Shown here: positions 43,700-55,800 of the stretch, piece after piece
How positions within the stretch are numbered: the first letter of the stretch is position 1
Layout of the letters: each line of letters begins with the position of its first letter
The notes under the pieces: generated by a model
The model's input: the letters and a program-made list of their open reading frames with translations, nothing else
Told to the model about the DNA's origin: nothing
The model's database searches: none
Program-made: the position numbers and the translations under genes
NCBI RefSeq assembly: GCF_020085105.1
Contig: NC_058063.1
Coordinates: 8,335,422-8,399,421, forward strand
Length of the DNA stretch: 64,000 bases
Direction of reading: 5' to 3'
Source of the DNA: Siniperca chuatsi
Lineage: Eukaryota > Chordata > Actinopteri > Centrarchiformes > Sinipercidae

Positions 43700-43892
43700 A
43701 TGGAGACGACCAAGCTGCCTCCGTCCAGCCCGTCCTCGCCGACCACCAGCTTCTCGGTGCCGTCCGCGGAGAAGGTGGACGGCTTCCCGCGGAGGTCGAT
43801 GCGCAGAGCCCGGCAGAGGAGGTCCCACAGCTCGTCCCAGTTCCGCTACCAGAGCTCCCAGGTGGAGCTCACCCCACTGCCCCCGCTCAAAG
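43700..43892 (+). CDS. ppp2r5b: PPP2R5B, PP2A regulatory subunit B56-beta (first coding exon)
   Basis: B56 subunits direct protein phosphatase 2A to substrates. This exon encodes 64 residues plus one base and ends at a good donor (AAAG then GTGAGA). The sequence starts [18 protein letters not shown] and continues [31 protein letters not shown] and [10 protein letters not shown]. This matches my recollection of the human PPP2R5B N-terminus: METKLPP, then [25 protein letters not shown], then ELTPLP-LK, with the following Asp codon split after G exactly as here. The HEAT-repeat body is encoded by later exons that I did not find in the remaining 20 kb. Human PPP2R5B lies close to BATF2 and ARL2. 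Confidence 0.9.
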
Positions 43893-45959
43893 GTGAGACA
43901 CTGCTTTACGGCAGCAGCCATGGGTCAATGTCAGAAACATATATTACAGGAGTTAATAGGCCTACCATAAAGTCACCATAAACTCACTCTTTTCACTTTA
44001 TATAGCTATGATGAAACACCTCTAGGTGAAAGTGAATGCATAAGACACCCATTGATCAGTACTGTAGAGGAGGTCCACTGATGTAGTGTATTTTCTATCC
44101 ATAGATGTCCACTGATACATATTGTCCTCTCTGTCCTTGTCCTCTCTAACTGACAGAGGTGATAGCAATGGCTTTGATTTAATGTCTGATAGTCTGTTTT
44201 TTTTTTAAAGGCCTGTTGTTGGAATACTTTGTTTCAGGGCTGCCACCAACTATTATTTCCTTTTTAATGAATCCTTTTGTCAGTTGAATAACAGAACGCA
44301 TTGAAAGATGTCTAGCCCAGTGTCCAAGGTGACGTCTTTAGATATCGTGTTTTGTCCGGCCAACAGTCCCACACCCAAACAAAATTCAGTTTGCAATGAT
44401 TTAAAACAGAGAGAAACAGCAAATCCTTACATCGGAGAAGCTGATTTCTCCAATTTTTATGCATTCTTGTGGGAAAAATGACTCAAACAGTAAATCAAAA
44501 TAGTTTGATATAAATGTTCTGTCTCTTGACTAATAGATTAATTGAAAAATTTCAGGTCTCTTCTGTACCTTCTTATATTTCGAGGTAATATTGAGATCTG
44601 ATTATTGCTGAAGCAGATGAGGATCAAAGGAAATATAACTAGAAAATTATACCGTAGAAGGGCAAATTTTCCTTCCAATTATCCTAATTTTTAGCAACAG
44701 TCATACGCTGTCTGTACTACCTCCAATACCTACCTACGTCGATTATGAAAGTTAGTGTGTCTTTTGAAGAAAATATGCTTTCAGCTGCGGCTAAAAATGC
44801 GTTTGTCCAAACATTCAAGTTTAAATTCATGTATGCAGAGTGAGTGAGCTTGATGTTGCTCACTTACACACTCATTAAAACACAGTACCATCAAACATCT
44901 GCTTGGTTGATGGGGAAATGGGAGAAGCAGCTCTTCATTATGAGGCCTTTCCCCTTGACAGACCACTTTTGAGAATAAGAACTGCCTCTTAACTGCTTCG
45001 TTAGATAAACCTCAAACAACAATACATAAAATACCAAACATACTTGTACAGATTGTGGCTTTGTAAAGGTCTTGACATTCAGACTGGTATGACATCCCTC
45101 TGCATTACTTGCAGGTCTGTTGCCGTAGCTCTGATCCCAGAGCTGCTGTTACTACACAGAGGCCACTTTGATCTATGTGAGCTTGTTCAATATCCTCTCA
45201 GAATGAAGGCACGAGGCTGCAAAGACACTGGCTTTCATTTTATACTGTATGTCTACATTTCCTATCGCCCAACCTGCTCACCCTGCAGACAGGTCTGGGT
45301 GGGGTTTGGTGTGATATAGTTAGAAAAAGAGGACAATCACGGAAAGTAGGATTTTTTCTTTAGCCAGGATGCGAATAGCCAAATTAATAAACAGGAACTG
45401 AAATCATTCATTGATAATCAATTAGTCAACTGGCAGAAAACTAATCGGCAGCAGTTTTAGTTTTTAATTTAGGACAATTTATTAAGCAAAAATGCCAAAC
45501 ATTTTCTGGTTCCAGCTTCTCGAAAGTGAGGACTTGCAGGTTTTCTCTGTTTAATATAGTTGTAAATAGAATATCTTTGGGTTTTGGATGGTTGGTCGAC
45601 AAAACAAGAGATTTTAAGATGTCACTTTGGGCTCTGGGCACTTGTGTTGAGCAATTTTCGCCCTTTTCTGACCTATCATACACTGAATCCGAATGATTAA
45701 TCGATTAATCAAAAAACAACAACTGCAAAAAAACAAAACAAAACAACAACCCCAAACCCTGACAGATGAATCCATAATCAGAATAATCGTGAATTTCACT
45801 CCGAGAGTGAACATCAGCATGCGTAGTGGGCAAAAAAGAACGGACCTATCATGAAAAGGTACTCATTGCTGATAGAATTACCTAAAGATGGAGAACGATG
45901 GTGTATTCAAGTTTATAGTATTTCATTTATGAATGAAGAAATGACACATCCTTCCTCTT

Positions 45960-46170
45960 ACAAATGCAAAGTTTAATTCATAAGAAATAAAACGCACCCT
46001 CAGTTAAGTCAGTACACTCAGAGCTTTTGCTGCTAAAGCCTTAATTGGTCTGGTATGACCAGTAGCTTTTAGTGGCTGATGTTAGCAGACTCGACATTAC
46101 TGAGTCAGTTCGCTAACATTATGGCTCTTCTATACATGTGCTACTGTTATGCCACGTTTTAGCACAGTCG
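45960..46170. repeat. Dispersed repeat, second copy of the 39.06 kb block
   Basis: TGGTCTGGTATGACCAGTAG and TTTTAGTGGCTGATGTTAGC closely match 39140-39185 (TGGTCTGGTATGACCGGTAG). The upstream AATAAA-AC-CACCCTC stretch also corresponds. Confidence 0.6.
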
Positions 46171-48699
46171 CTTTAACCTCTAAAAGATATTTTCTGAGTA
46201 CACATCAGAGATGTCCAAATCAATATTTCTGTACCTTTTCTTTTGGTTCACACAACAAACAAGACCTATCCTTTCACGTTCCTTCACCTTTTCTATATTT
46301 GCTATCTCAAGAGCTATTCTATCTCTATCTATTTATCTACACCTCTTCCTCACCTTGTGTATCTTCTTTCTAACCCATGTGTGCAGCACAAGGGCACATT
46401 GTAAGTCCTCTATAAGGTTACTCCCACTTTCATGTAGCTTGCAATCTCTTCCCATTAACCCTCTATGAAGAGCAGACCTTTCTGCTTTTAGAGATGATTC
46501 GAGGTGCGTGTTGGCTTGTGTGTGTGTGCTCTTTCGCACCTCATTTCCCTGGCTTCGACTTTCTCTCAGGCCCGTGAGCGAGGGGTGTGTGCAGCAGGAC
46601 GGTGGAGGGTTTTCATTGCATCTTTACAGCCCCTTCAGTTCAGACCTCTCTGTAGATACGTGCTGTAGCCTTCACAGACAAAAGTCTCTGCACCGCTGCG
46701 GCACTGTTTCTGGATCCCCAGGAGGAACTGATAGTAAGATCCTGCAGCACCGGCGCAGGAGAAAAGCCTGGTGTGGGGAAGTCTGTAACGGCCAGTATGT
46801 AGGCCAAGTGTAGACAGACTTGTGGGTGTTTTGCCCTCCAGGGAATCACGTTCCCATTGTTAATTCGAACTTCTTCTCCTGTTAACAACGGCACATCTCT
46901 TTCACTTTAAGCTCTGAGCAAAGCTTCATTCTTGATTAGTTTCAGGCTGAATATGAAACATAATAGACCCAGGAAGACATGGCATATAACAATGATGAAG
47001 ATGTGACATAAGAAAAAGCTGGTAAGCAGCATTAAAGGTAAAATCCACCCTGTAACCACTTAAATACTGTCAAGAAACAGCTTCTAGTGATGAACATTGC
47101 CTTCTTGTGGATCAGTTTTGTTGTTTGATGCTGTATTATAGACAACTTGCCCAAAAAATGTACATTTTCAGCACAGCTACAATGGATTGACAGCAGGGAA
47201 TGCTTAAAATTACCAGTAGTGAACATCAAGTTTTAGATATTAGTCTTAGAGGGAGCAAGAGCCTCAATATTTTGGACAAATTTTAACAGTCAAAGCAGGA
47301 AGAAATCCATCATAGAAGAGGCAGACATACTGATTCCTAGCCTCAATCGATCATAATGCAACGCAGCCACAGCTTGCAGCTTTGCAGATCTCTCATCAGT
47401 TGCGTGTGAAACAAATCGTCCTTTGTTTTTCTCTACCTGCTCTCAATTTTTCTGGATCTGAAAAACTTACTATGGAAAATGTTGGTAGTTTTTTCAGTTG
47501 CTTGGTTCTGGTCTTGAAAACAGGTCACGTCATCTGTCAGTTCCTCTGCAGAGGTTTTGTGCATCAAACCATGTATTATGTATGTGCTATGGTAAGAGTT
47601 CAGCATAGTTAATCTAGCTGTTCCCGATCTACGAGATACTTACTTCCACATCAACAGTAGCCTCAATTGATCAGGATGCGATGCAGCCACAGCTTGCATC
47701 TTTGCAGATCTGTCATCAGTAAGGTGTGAAATATATCAGCCTTTAAAAATAACTTTTTTGTAATTGGAACAACAAGACAAGGCACACAAGACATTTTTGT
47801 AGTTTGAGTACATGAGGCAGGTTTATAGATGTTTGGAAGAACAAAAACAAGTCTATTCATTGGTCAATTCCTCTGCTAAATGCAGCCCAGTATCCCTAGA
47901 AATCTCTAGGAACAATTTTGCACCTCTCGAATTATGTCTGGTGACAAAGGTCAGTGCCAGGTGGACATTAAGGGTCTGGAAGTCAGGGTAGTGGATGGAT
48001 GTGTAGTGTGAATTTTTAAAATGTTGACATTGGATGTTTTCATTAGCAACAGACCTTGTATCTCCTTAATGTAAATGTTTTTTTTGTTTAAAAATGGTCT
48101 CAACCTGTGAACCAGCGTGTCATCCTTCAAAGCTGCTTGTAAGCAGCCTTATTATTTGTGAAAATCACCCGAATTGGAAATACATGGGTATCATCCAAAC
48201 ATTGCCATTCACCTGGAGCAGTCTGGTTCAACCCTTATGTTAGCAACATCTACCTTGCTGGTATGTCACTGAACCAGACATTGACTTTCCTACCAGCTTC
48301 AGGGCTGATGTTCTGTACCTGACCCTGACCTCTGAACCCCCAACAGTTTCTTTAAAGGGGGTTAGTGTCACATCTTAATAACATGAGTGTTAATATTTCT
48401 CTGCACACTGTTAAGGTGTGTGAACTCTTGTGAATCTCTGGCATAAACTAATCAGTTTTCATTCATTCATTAATTTTTTTTGCCCCTGCCCCTTAGAGAG
48501 TCTGTGCAGGCCACTGGCCTCTGTGGCCATCTACAAATGCTTATTTTAGGTAAAAATGCAATGTTTGCACTCTCTCACTGAGGATGAGGCACGGGCAGCA
48601 CATTTCATGAGCATGCCAAGAAACAACATTTGGTTCCGGGTGGATACAGTAGACTTTTAGAGAGTAGGACTTATACACGGTGCCAGAAACAGGTTATGA

Positions 48700-48840
48700 T
48701 ATCGAAAAGGAACAAAAGGTGTGAAATTTGTCAGAAATCGGGAGAAATACGGGAGAATTGTGACTGCGGGAGGAAACCGGGAGAGGGCAATGAAAAACGG
48801 GAGTCTCCCGGGAAAATCGGGAGGGTTGGCAAGTATGAGT
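48700..48840. mobile_element. DNA transposon terminus-like fragment
   Basis: A run of GGGAGAA / CGGGAG words ends in GGGAAAATCGGGAGGGTTGG then CAAGTATG. I recognise its reverse complement (CATACTTGCCAACCCTCCC) as the end of an abundant fish non-autonomous DNA element. The other end was not located. Confidence 0.45.
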
Positions 48841-49776
48841 AAGACACAGCAGACACAGCAACGTTGCAGTAAAGTATATGTGAATGATTTTATTTAGTAA
48901 ACATGGATAAGTTGATCTTAAGGTGAGATAACTACACTACTCGTTGTGATGCTAAACAGTGAACTGATCTGGACCACTAAACCAACCAATAAAAGAGAGT
49001 CAGGGATGGTCAAGGCAGCCAATTAATCAAAAGATGAGGGGTGAAGGATACAGGTTTCGCCACAGGCCTGTAGCAAGCACATGCACAGACATTTCACCCC
49101 TTTCCGGACAATGTGTTCTTGGACCAGTGCTGCACTTCAAAGTGGTTGCAAAGTACTGCAGTGGACGGTTTATGTCTATACCAATGGACGTACTTGTTTC
49201 AAACACAGAATTTATGGTGAGTTTTTCCTTCAGGGTCTATTTCATGAAAACCCTTCTAAAGCCTCTTTGGATGCGGAAACAGTCGCCTTTCAGTAGGCAT
49301 TTCTGTTGTTTATCAGACTACTATCTTGTAAAAAATGGAGATGGATTGCTGCCTTTAACACCATCAGCATTTGCTCCATTTCAAGTGGTTTCTCTTTTTT
49401 CACTGTCTAAATGTTCCTGTTAAAAAATGGAGCTTTAATGTAAGTACTTCTGAGTTTTTCCAGACAGGGCCCCCAAATGAGATGATGATTAAGTCACACC
49501 GAGGCGCCAGGGCTCGAAAAACTTAGTGTTTCTCTGGGACTCAGGCAAATTGAAATATTTAATATCTGCTATCACAGTTTCAGAGCCACCAGATGGGTAT
49601 CAAAATGTTTTCAGACACGGTGAAAGCATTCTCCTCCTTTCCTGTCTCTCGATAAGATACTTAATACTAATACTAAATACAGCTAACGGGCTGTCATCAT
49701 CTCCTTACTGTTTCCATTTGTACAGAATCAGACTGCAAGTAAGAAAACAATTGGTTTGAAATGCAGAAGACAAACA

Positions 49777-49930
<154 letters not shown>

Positions 49931-50009
49931 GATGTTTAGCTAGCTAGTTATCTAAACATTTAGCTAGGAAACTAGCTAGATTATTATTATTATTATTATT
50001 ATTATTTAG

Positions 50010-51090
50010 CTATTTTAATCTAAACAACCTAACCTGCTAACGTGGAAAATTGTCTATGTACAATAACTAAATATAACAGTACAAGGCTGCTAATTGCTTT
50101 CAGACAACTGAGGTACTGTTGAGAACAAGTAACAGGTGATATTTTGTAAAACATGCATTAAATTGTGCCTTGGTAGTGTTGAAAAAATTCTGCCATGTTG
50201 TCAGCCTTGCTTTCATAATGGCATGAATTTGCCAAACTGCTGTAAAACCTATTGTGCCTCATAGCTTATCATATAAGATGTTATTTGTTGCAGATTTATC
50301 AGACTTGATTATTGAGTTGGTCCTTGGCTTTCTCCTGGTCGTCCTCCTCCATGTCTTCAGTTACACTGCAGCTCTCTGTCTTACCAGGGAACAGGCTGTT
50401 AGCTCAGCGCTCCTCCCCAGCTGCGATGCTCTCCCCTGGGGCTACAGACACCAGCCTTCCCAGTCACGGGTGTTGTGCTATCGCTGGCAGGCTAACCAGA
50501 CTAAGGTCACATTCCTGCCCAACATCTAGTCAGCAGATAAAGAAAATTATGATTAAGATTTATGTCTTGTTCACACACCAAAGACAATTTGCACAAGTGC
50601 GGTTCAGGATGATTTTTCATTTAAACACAAGAAGACTATTGAACCAACTGTCTCTGTCTATCAATAGTAGAGGATCCTGCAACCAAGCAAGACAGCACTA
50701 GATTCCTTGCTTTTGACCTTGAGATATGCTCAGTTTCAAATGCCTCAGTAGTTAATTTGTAGACTTTTCTACCTCTTCCTCTGCTACTCTCTCTCTACAC
50801 TGGGTGTTAGAATGCATCTCAATCTTATCTAATGGAAAACACACGTTAGCATGCACTGCAATCAGAATGTGATCAGCTTTGCCCGACCACCAGGCTTGCA
50901 TTTTGATTTGACTTACAGTAAGCATGAGTCATCCAGGTGAAAATACATTCTATTCTCAGTGTGACTGTATCTGTGAAAAAGTGTCCACTTGAGGGATAAC
51001 ATACGTCATCAGCCAGGAGAGAAATATCATCAGCACAGGTAGAAATATTGTCATTGCATGTAAATGTCATGACAACAGGTAGAAACATAA
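50010..51090. other. Non-coding stretch, nothing recognised
   Basis: Short open frames near 50250-50700 overlap one another in different frames and match no family I know. No repeat was recognised. Confidence 0.4.
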
Positions 51091-51097
51091 TTTTTTA

Positions 51098-51238
51098 AAG
51101 ATTATTATTATTAGCTTTTTGGCATTTCTGCTTTACTCGATAGTGACAGTAGAGAGAGACAGGAAAGGCAGGGGAGAGAGAGCGGCAAGAACCTAGCCCC
51201 GATACGTGGCACCAGGTGAGCTACTGGGGCGCCCCGGT
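51098..51238 (-). mobile_element. tRNA-derived SINE, - orientation, degraded
   Basis: On the minus strand it begins ACCGGGGCGCCCCAGTAGCT then CACCTGG, a tRNA-like head with an A-box-like segment. Further in are CTCTCTCTCCCCTGCC and an AT-rich tail. This is a common teleost SINE pattern. The B box is eroded. Confidence 0.55.
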
Positions 51239-51239
51239 A

Positions 51240-53798
51240 GTAACATCATCACCATAGAAACATTATTACCGTTATTACCATAGAAACATCATAGTAGAAG
51301 CATTATTACTGTGTGTAGATATATCAACAACAGTGATCCATCAGAGTATTTAGAAATATAATTACATCACTGCAAATAGATACATCGCCACTTTAAGTAA
51401 AAACACCTTCACTGTAGGAAGAAATATTATCATTGTGCATGGAAATGTAATTACTAATAGAAATGTGATCCGGATAACAAATTACCACGATAATGGATGT
51501 AGGTTAGGAATAGGTTTGACATTTGTGGGTTTTACTATGCAGTAGGTCAGTGATTCTATTCTGAGCCGAGTGAGGAGCAAAACTTACGGAGGCACTGCAG
51601 TCATCGAGTATTTGTTAAGGCCTGAGTGTGTGTTTGTGATTGTGAAAAGCATGTATGTATGCAGGGTGATCATGGGACACTTTCTGGTCTATCTTGAGAT
51701 CTTGGGGAACAGTGTTGCAGCCGGCAGCTACCTCAGCACGAGCTTCAGAGAGAAAACAGACAAAACAGACTTTCTGCCCAGCTCGGCCCGGTGGCAGTTT
51801 TACTAAGCTCACATTACATTTTCGACTACATTAAATGGTAAAGACCTAAGCTGACATGACAGGAAACCCAACACGTAAGAAAACTCATGGTATACCTGTT
51901 TTATAAAAAAAAAAAGACATCTCCACAATGTGCCTCATTTCCTAAGTTTAAAATGAGGGCAGTAGCAAACATGTATCTGTTATTGGAAGTCACAAGATGA
52001 TCACACTAAAACTATTCCTGTAAACTCTGTGTGACAAGAGGTTCTAGTTTTGTCGTCCTAGTTAAAAGAAAAACTAAATTTTGTCAGGCACCCCATCTGA
52101 TCCGGAAAACAGCAGGAGATGAAGTAAAAAGAATTTAAATAGTCCAATTTTTTACCATAGTTGTTTCTTACAGTCAACTGTGGTGTTGGATTTCTTCTCA
52201 TCAAAAATTAATACCTAGTTGTTTATTATTATCTCCCACACCAATGTGAAAGCAGCAGAGCTGCTGAACGGCAGCAGGCCTAATTGCTGTTTTGAAAATG
52301 AATCAACACGCTCAGCTCCAGTACGCGTATCTGGGTGCTGAATCCTCAAAACAGCTCAACAAAAAATCATTAATAGGAGAGCATTCACATCAAGTAATTA
52401 ATAGATAGATGGTTCATGCAAACATCCTTCAGCGTGCAAACTAGCACCAGCATGTCTAATTGATATTTTAACCATACAAAAGAAATATCCACATAACAAA
52501 ATAGCCATGCATGACGGTTTCTGTCCTTGACGTTTCCATCAGTGGCTGCCAGCAGTAGTGGCTTTTCAAAGGGCCGCTGAGTGGCTTCAAATAACTATGT
52601 CAGGCCCTAAAGATGTTGTGTGAGCTTAGAGAGTGTTAAATCTCCCATACCTGCATGAAACCCATCCTGTTGGTTGGCGTTAGCATTTAAGCATCTCTAA
52701 AAGCCTTGAAACACCCGGCAGATATACGACGAGCACTACAGACAATGTAACTGAATCAGGCTTTGTTGCACAGATTAACAGCTGGTGAATTGAACCAGAG
52801 TGAGATAACAGGAAGACTTAAATGTTGTTAGACATTTTAGGTAAAGTAGTCATGTGAAGTATCAGTTTTTGTGCTCATACTCCCTGTTAAGATCACAAAG
52901 GATGACCCCTGTTGCAGACCAGCAAGTAAGGTTTCTTGCAGTATTGCATCTAAACATTTGTCTGATTATGCTGTCAGCCCACTGGATGCTGTTTAACAGC
53001 TTTTGCAAACCTTATGTTTCTATGGAATGACAGGAAATGCATTTAAAATGCTCCCACTGCTGTCTGCGAAAGAACAAAAATACACTGCTGCTTGTGTTTC
53101 ATAATGTACTCAAAAATGGGCCATTTTCACTGCTAACAATGAAGGTATTAGAAGGAAAACATGCCATCAGACATGCGCATTATGAAATCTTAAAGACCAC
53201 CTCACAAAATATAATAGAGTGAGGGTATCTTTACAAGGACATTCTGTACCAGCCTTACAAAGGGGCGAAAACACTGTAAAGTAAGCTTTTAAACGTAAAA
53301 ACTGTTTGAAGTGAAAAAAAAAAACAGGACAGGGTTGATTTGTTAAGATGCACGTTGCACGGATGTCTGGCAACTTTTTCCTAAACCACAATTTAATTGA
53401 ACACTTTTTTGAATTTTAAAATGAATTAAATTCTCACTTTCACTGTACCACTGTTTGGTAAAAATTGCCACAAGTTGCTGCTCTGACCAATAGCCCAGCG
53501 TATTTTGGGTGTATTTCCCTGCTTAGATGTAATTTCTGTTTCCTTACGCCACGATGTGATACTGTACTTGTCAAAAATGACATATTGCCTATGCAACATG
53601 TAACATAACCTCACATAATTTAGCTAAACATGTTAACCTGCATGAGAGGATATGTCTGTGCGTGTTTTCCTTTTTGTTTGTCCAGCATGTGTGTTTGTCC
53701 ACATTATAATAATGAATGTATGGCAGGCTCTGTTTAAATGTGCTGTTTACTGTAAAACAGTCACCTTCTCACACAGATTGTATGTGGGAGATTGAATG

Positions 53799-53844
<46 letters not shown>

Positions 53845-55560
53845 AGAGGCTAGCTGGATGGGCTTGGTATTGGGTTACAGAAGGCATGGAGTAGTTTTTG
53901 CTCTATGACTGTCTCAGATCAATTAAGAGGGAGAGTGGGGGAGAAAGTGAGGGGGGTGATGAAAGAAACGGAGTGGATCAGGAAAGAGGAAATGACTGAA
54001 CATTAAGTTGACAGGTGGAGGAGGAACAGTGGGAGGAGGAGAGATGGTGAGATAAAAAATAAAATAAAAGGCAAAGGATATTGCAGGGGAGGGGATGTAA
54101 TGAAACGGCTAGCGATGCAATAACCATAACCACTGCTGTGTCACCGAGGAAAGAGTTGATTCTTAAAGGAATATGCTGATGCTCGGGCAAATAAGCTCTG
54201 ATTGAATCACCACAAGTTTCACCTTCGTGGGTGTTTACTATTAAATATGCTCTTGTGGTACTGAGGCAGTGCAAAGCTAAGCAAACAAGGAAAATCAAAT
54301 ACTGGACATGCAAAGGTGACATGTTGAGAATCAGCCTTGAAGGAAATTGTTAAGGAAGATTTGTTTTAGATGGGATGAGATACTGAAAGCAGAAAAATAT
54401 ATGCGCAAATGTTTGCAGTGAAACAAAACCAGCTTTTAAAAAACACACTCAGACTTAATCAAGGACAAGAAAATGGGACATTTCTTTTTTCATTCATCAC
54501 ATTTCCTTGTGTGTGACAAGCAGCAGCAGCAGTGTGGAAAGCACTGTGCCTGATGTATACGCTGCACAGCAAACCAACAGATTATTATTCAACAAGTGAG
54601 GGTTACAAAGCTGCTAATCAAATGTTGAGGATGTCTCCAGCTGGGATAAGCGTCTCCCACATTTGTTTACTAACCGTCTCCAATTTGTGTTTATGTTTCG
54701 CACAGCAAATATTGCTTTCGGAGGAGAATCTTAATATCTAAAATTCCTGAAAGTCATTCTGCGGTCAAGGAGAATTTGGACTTTCAGATAAAAGAGGAGA
54801 CATGTGCTACAGCCCAAAGAACTGTGAAAAAGTCTGGTTTAATCGATACTCACCGAAATCCATTTATTGATAGTGATTCAGCTGATTATAGGGAGAGTAA
54901 GCGACAAAAACATTACAGACAACAGAGCATACAGATATGAACTGCAGCCTGTAACACCCAGCTTGTCTGTTCATTATGCTGTCTGGTGGAAATGTGTATT
55001 ATTAGTATCATTGGATTATTTAAAGATGGGCTTAGCGCGCCACTTAATCTTTTGCCATGACTTAGCCTTCTCTCACTGCCTTTGTTAAAGAGAGAATAGG
55101 ACTTTCCTGTCTATGCATCCTTTAAGACTTTCTGCCATGTTTTGAAATCCACTGCCGTAAGAATACAATGCTGTTTTTAAGCAAAGGTCTTCAGATACAG
55201 TAGCTGTCGCTTTCATTGTTAATCAGTAATGAGCTTCACTTCAATAATTGATATTTTTCAGATGGTTGCCATCTAAATTTGGAACAACTCTCAGTTTGTA
55301 AAGTTCCTTAATAGGAAGGATCAAAAATTCGGGAGACTGTCTTGCTTTATGCTCACAATGTTATAGTAGTGTTTTAGCCTAAAAAATAGAAAGAAAAAGA
55401 TAATTGTCAGTTTAAAAACTAAAAGTCTGCCAGCAAGCACAAACTTCCATCAACACTGAATCCAAGGACATCATTCTTGTAATTTTAAGTGAAATTGATT
55501 TTGACCCTGCAAGCGTTCCATAGTATTTGGAATTCAGTCTTTATCTTCAACAAAAAAATA
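51240..55560. other. Probable ppp2r5b intron 1, middle part
   Basis: No exon was recognised. Contents: dispersed GTAGAAA-ATTATCA words at 51240-51460, a GT microsatellite at 53802-53842, a purine-rich stretch at 53930-54060, and otherwise AT-rich sequence. Confidence 0.45.
53802..53842. repeat. (GT)n microsatellite
   Basis: About 20 uninterrupted GT units. Confidence 0.95.
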
Positions 55561-55561
55561 G

Positions 55562-55800
55562 TTAATGCAGCTCAAGGTCAACTTTTTTGAGCTGTTCAAC
55601 CACATCTCACAGTTTTCATTAGCGAATTGAAGTTAGTTCAGTTCTCCCCATATACGACCACTTGTTATCATGTGACACATGTTCCACACTTAGGTCACGT
55701 GAGGACAGCTGATCCAACTTCAATTCGCTGACAAAGACTGTGAGATTATGTTGAAAGGTAGTATGTAAAAAGCTAATAAGTTGACCTTGAGTTACATTAA
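55562..55800. mobile_element. TIR MITE, copy 2
   Basis: Left end TTAATGCAGCTCAAGGTCAA, right end TTGACCTTGAGTTACATTAA (inverted, three mismatches). Inner CATCTCACAG / CTGTGAGATTATGTTGAAAG and AATTGAAGTT / AACTTCAATTCGCTGA also mirror. It shares these blocks with the copy at 7343-7593. Confidence 0.7.

Larger units (their letters stand above)
43893..49000 (+). other. Probable ppp2r5b intron 1, first part
   Basis: No exon of the B56 core was recognised. Contents: AT-rich sequence, a dispersed block at about 45960-46170 shared with 39060-39245, a duplicated block (47340-47410 and 47660-47720, with CACAGCTTGCA and TTTGCAGATCTCTCATCAG-like segments), and a DNA-transposon-like terminus near 48700-48840. 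Confidence 0.45.

Noticed and set aside
48630-48842. 70-codon open frame with Cys/Gly/Glu-rich end
   Set aside because: It coincides with the CGGGAG-rich terminus of a non-autonomous DNA element, not a gene.
49034-49423. 129-codon plus-strand open frame
   Set aside because: No family resemblance, no plausible splice neighbours, and composition like the surrounding intron. It was specifically checked for B56 core motifs and has none.
53978-54322. 114-codon minus-strand open frame with hydrophobic segments
   Set aside because: Starts well but matches no family I know, ends in a purine-rich low-complexity tract, and has no exon partners.
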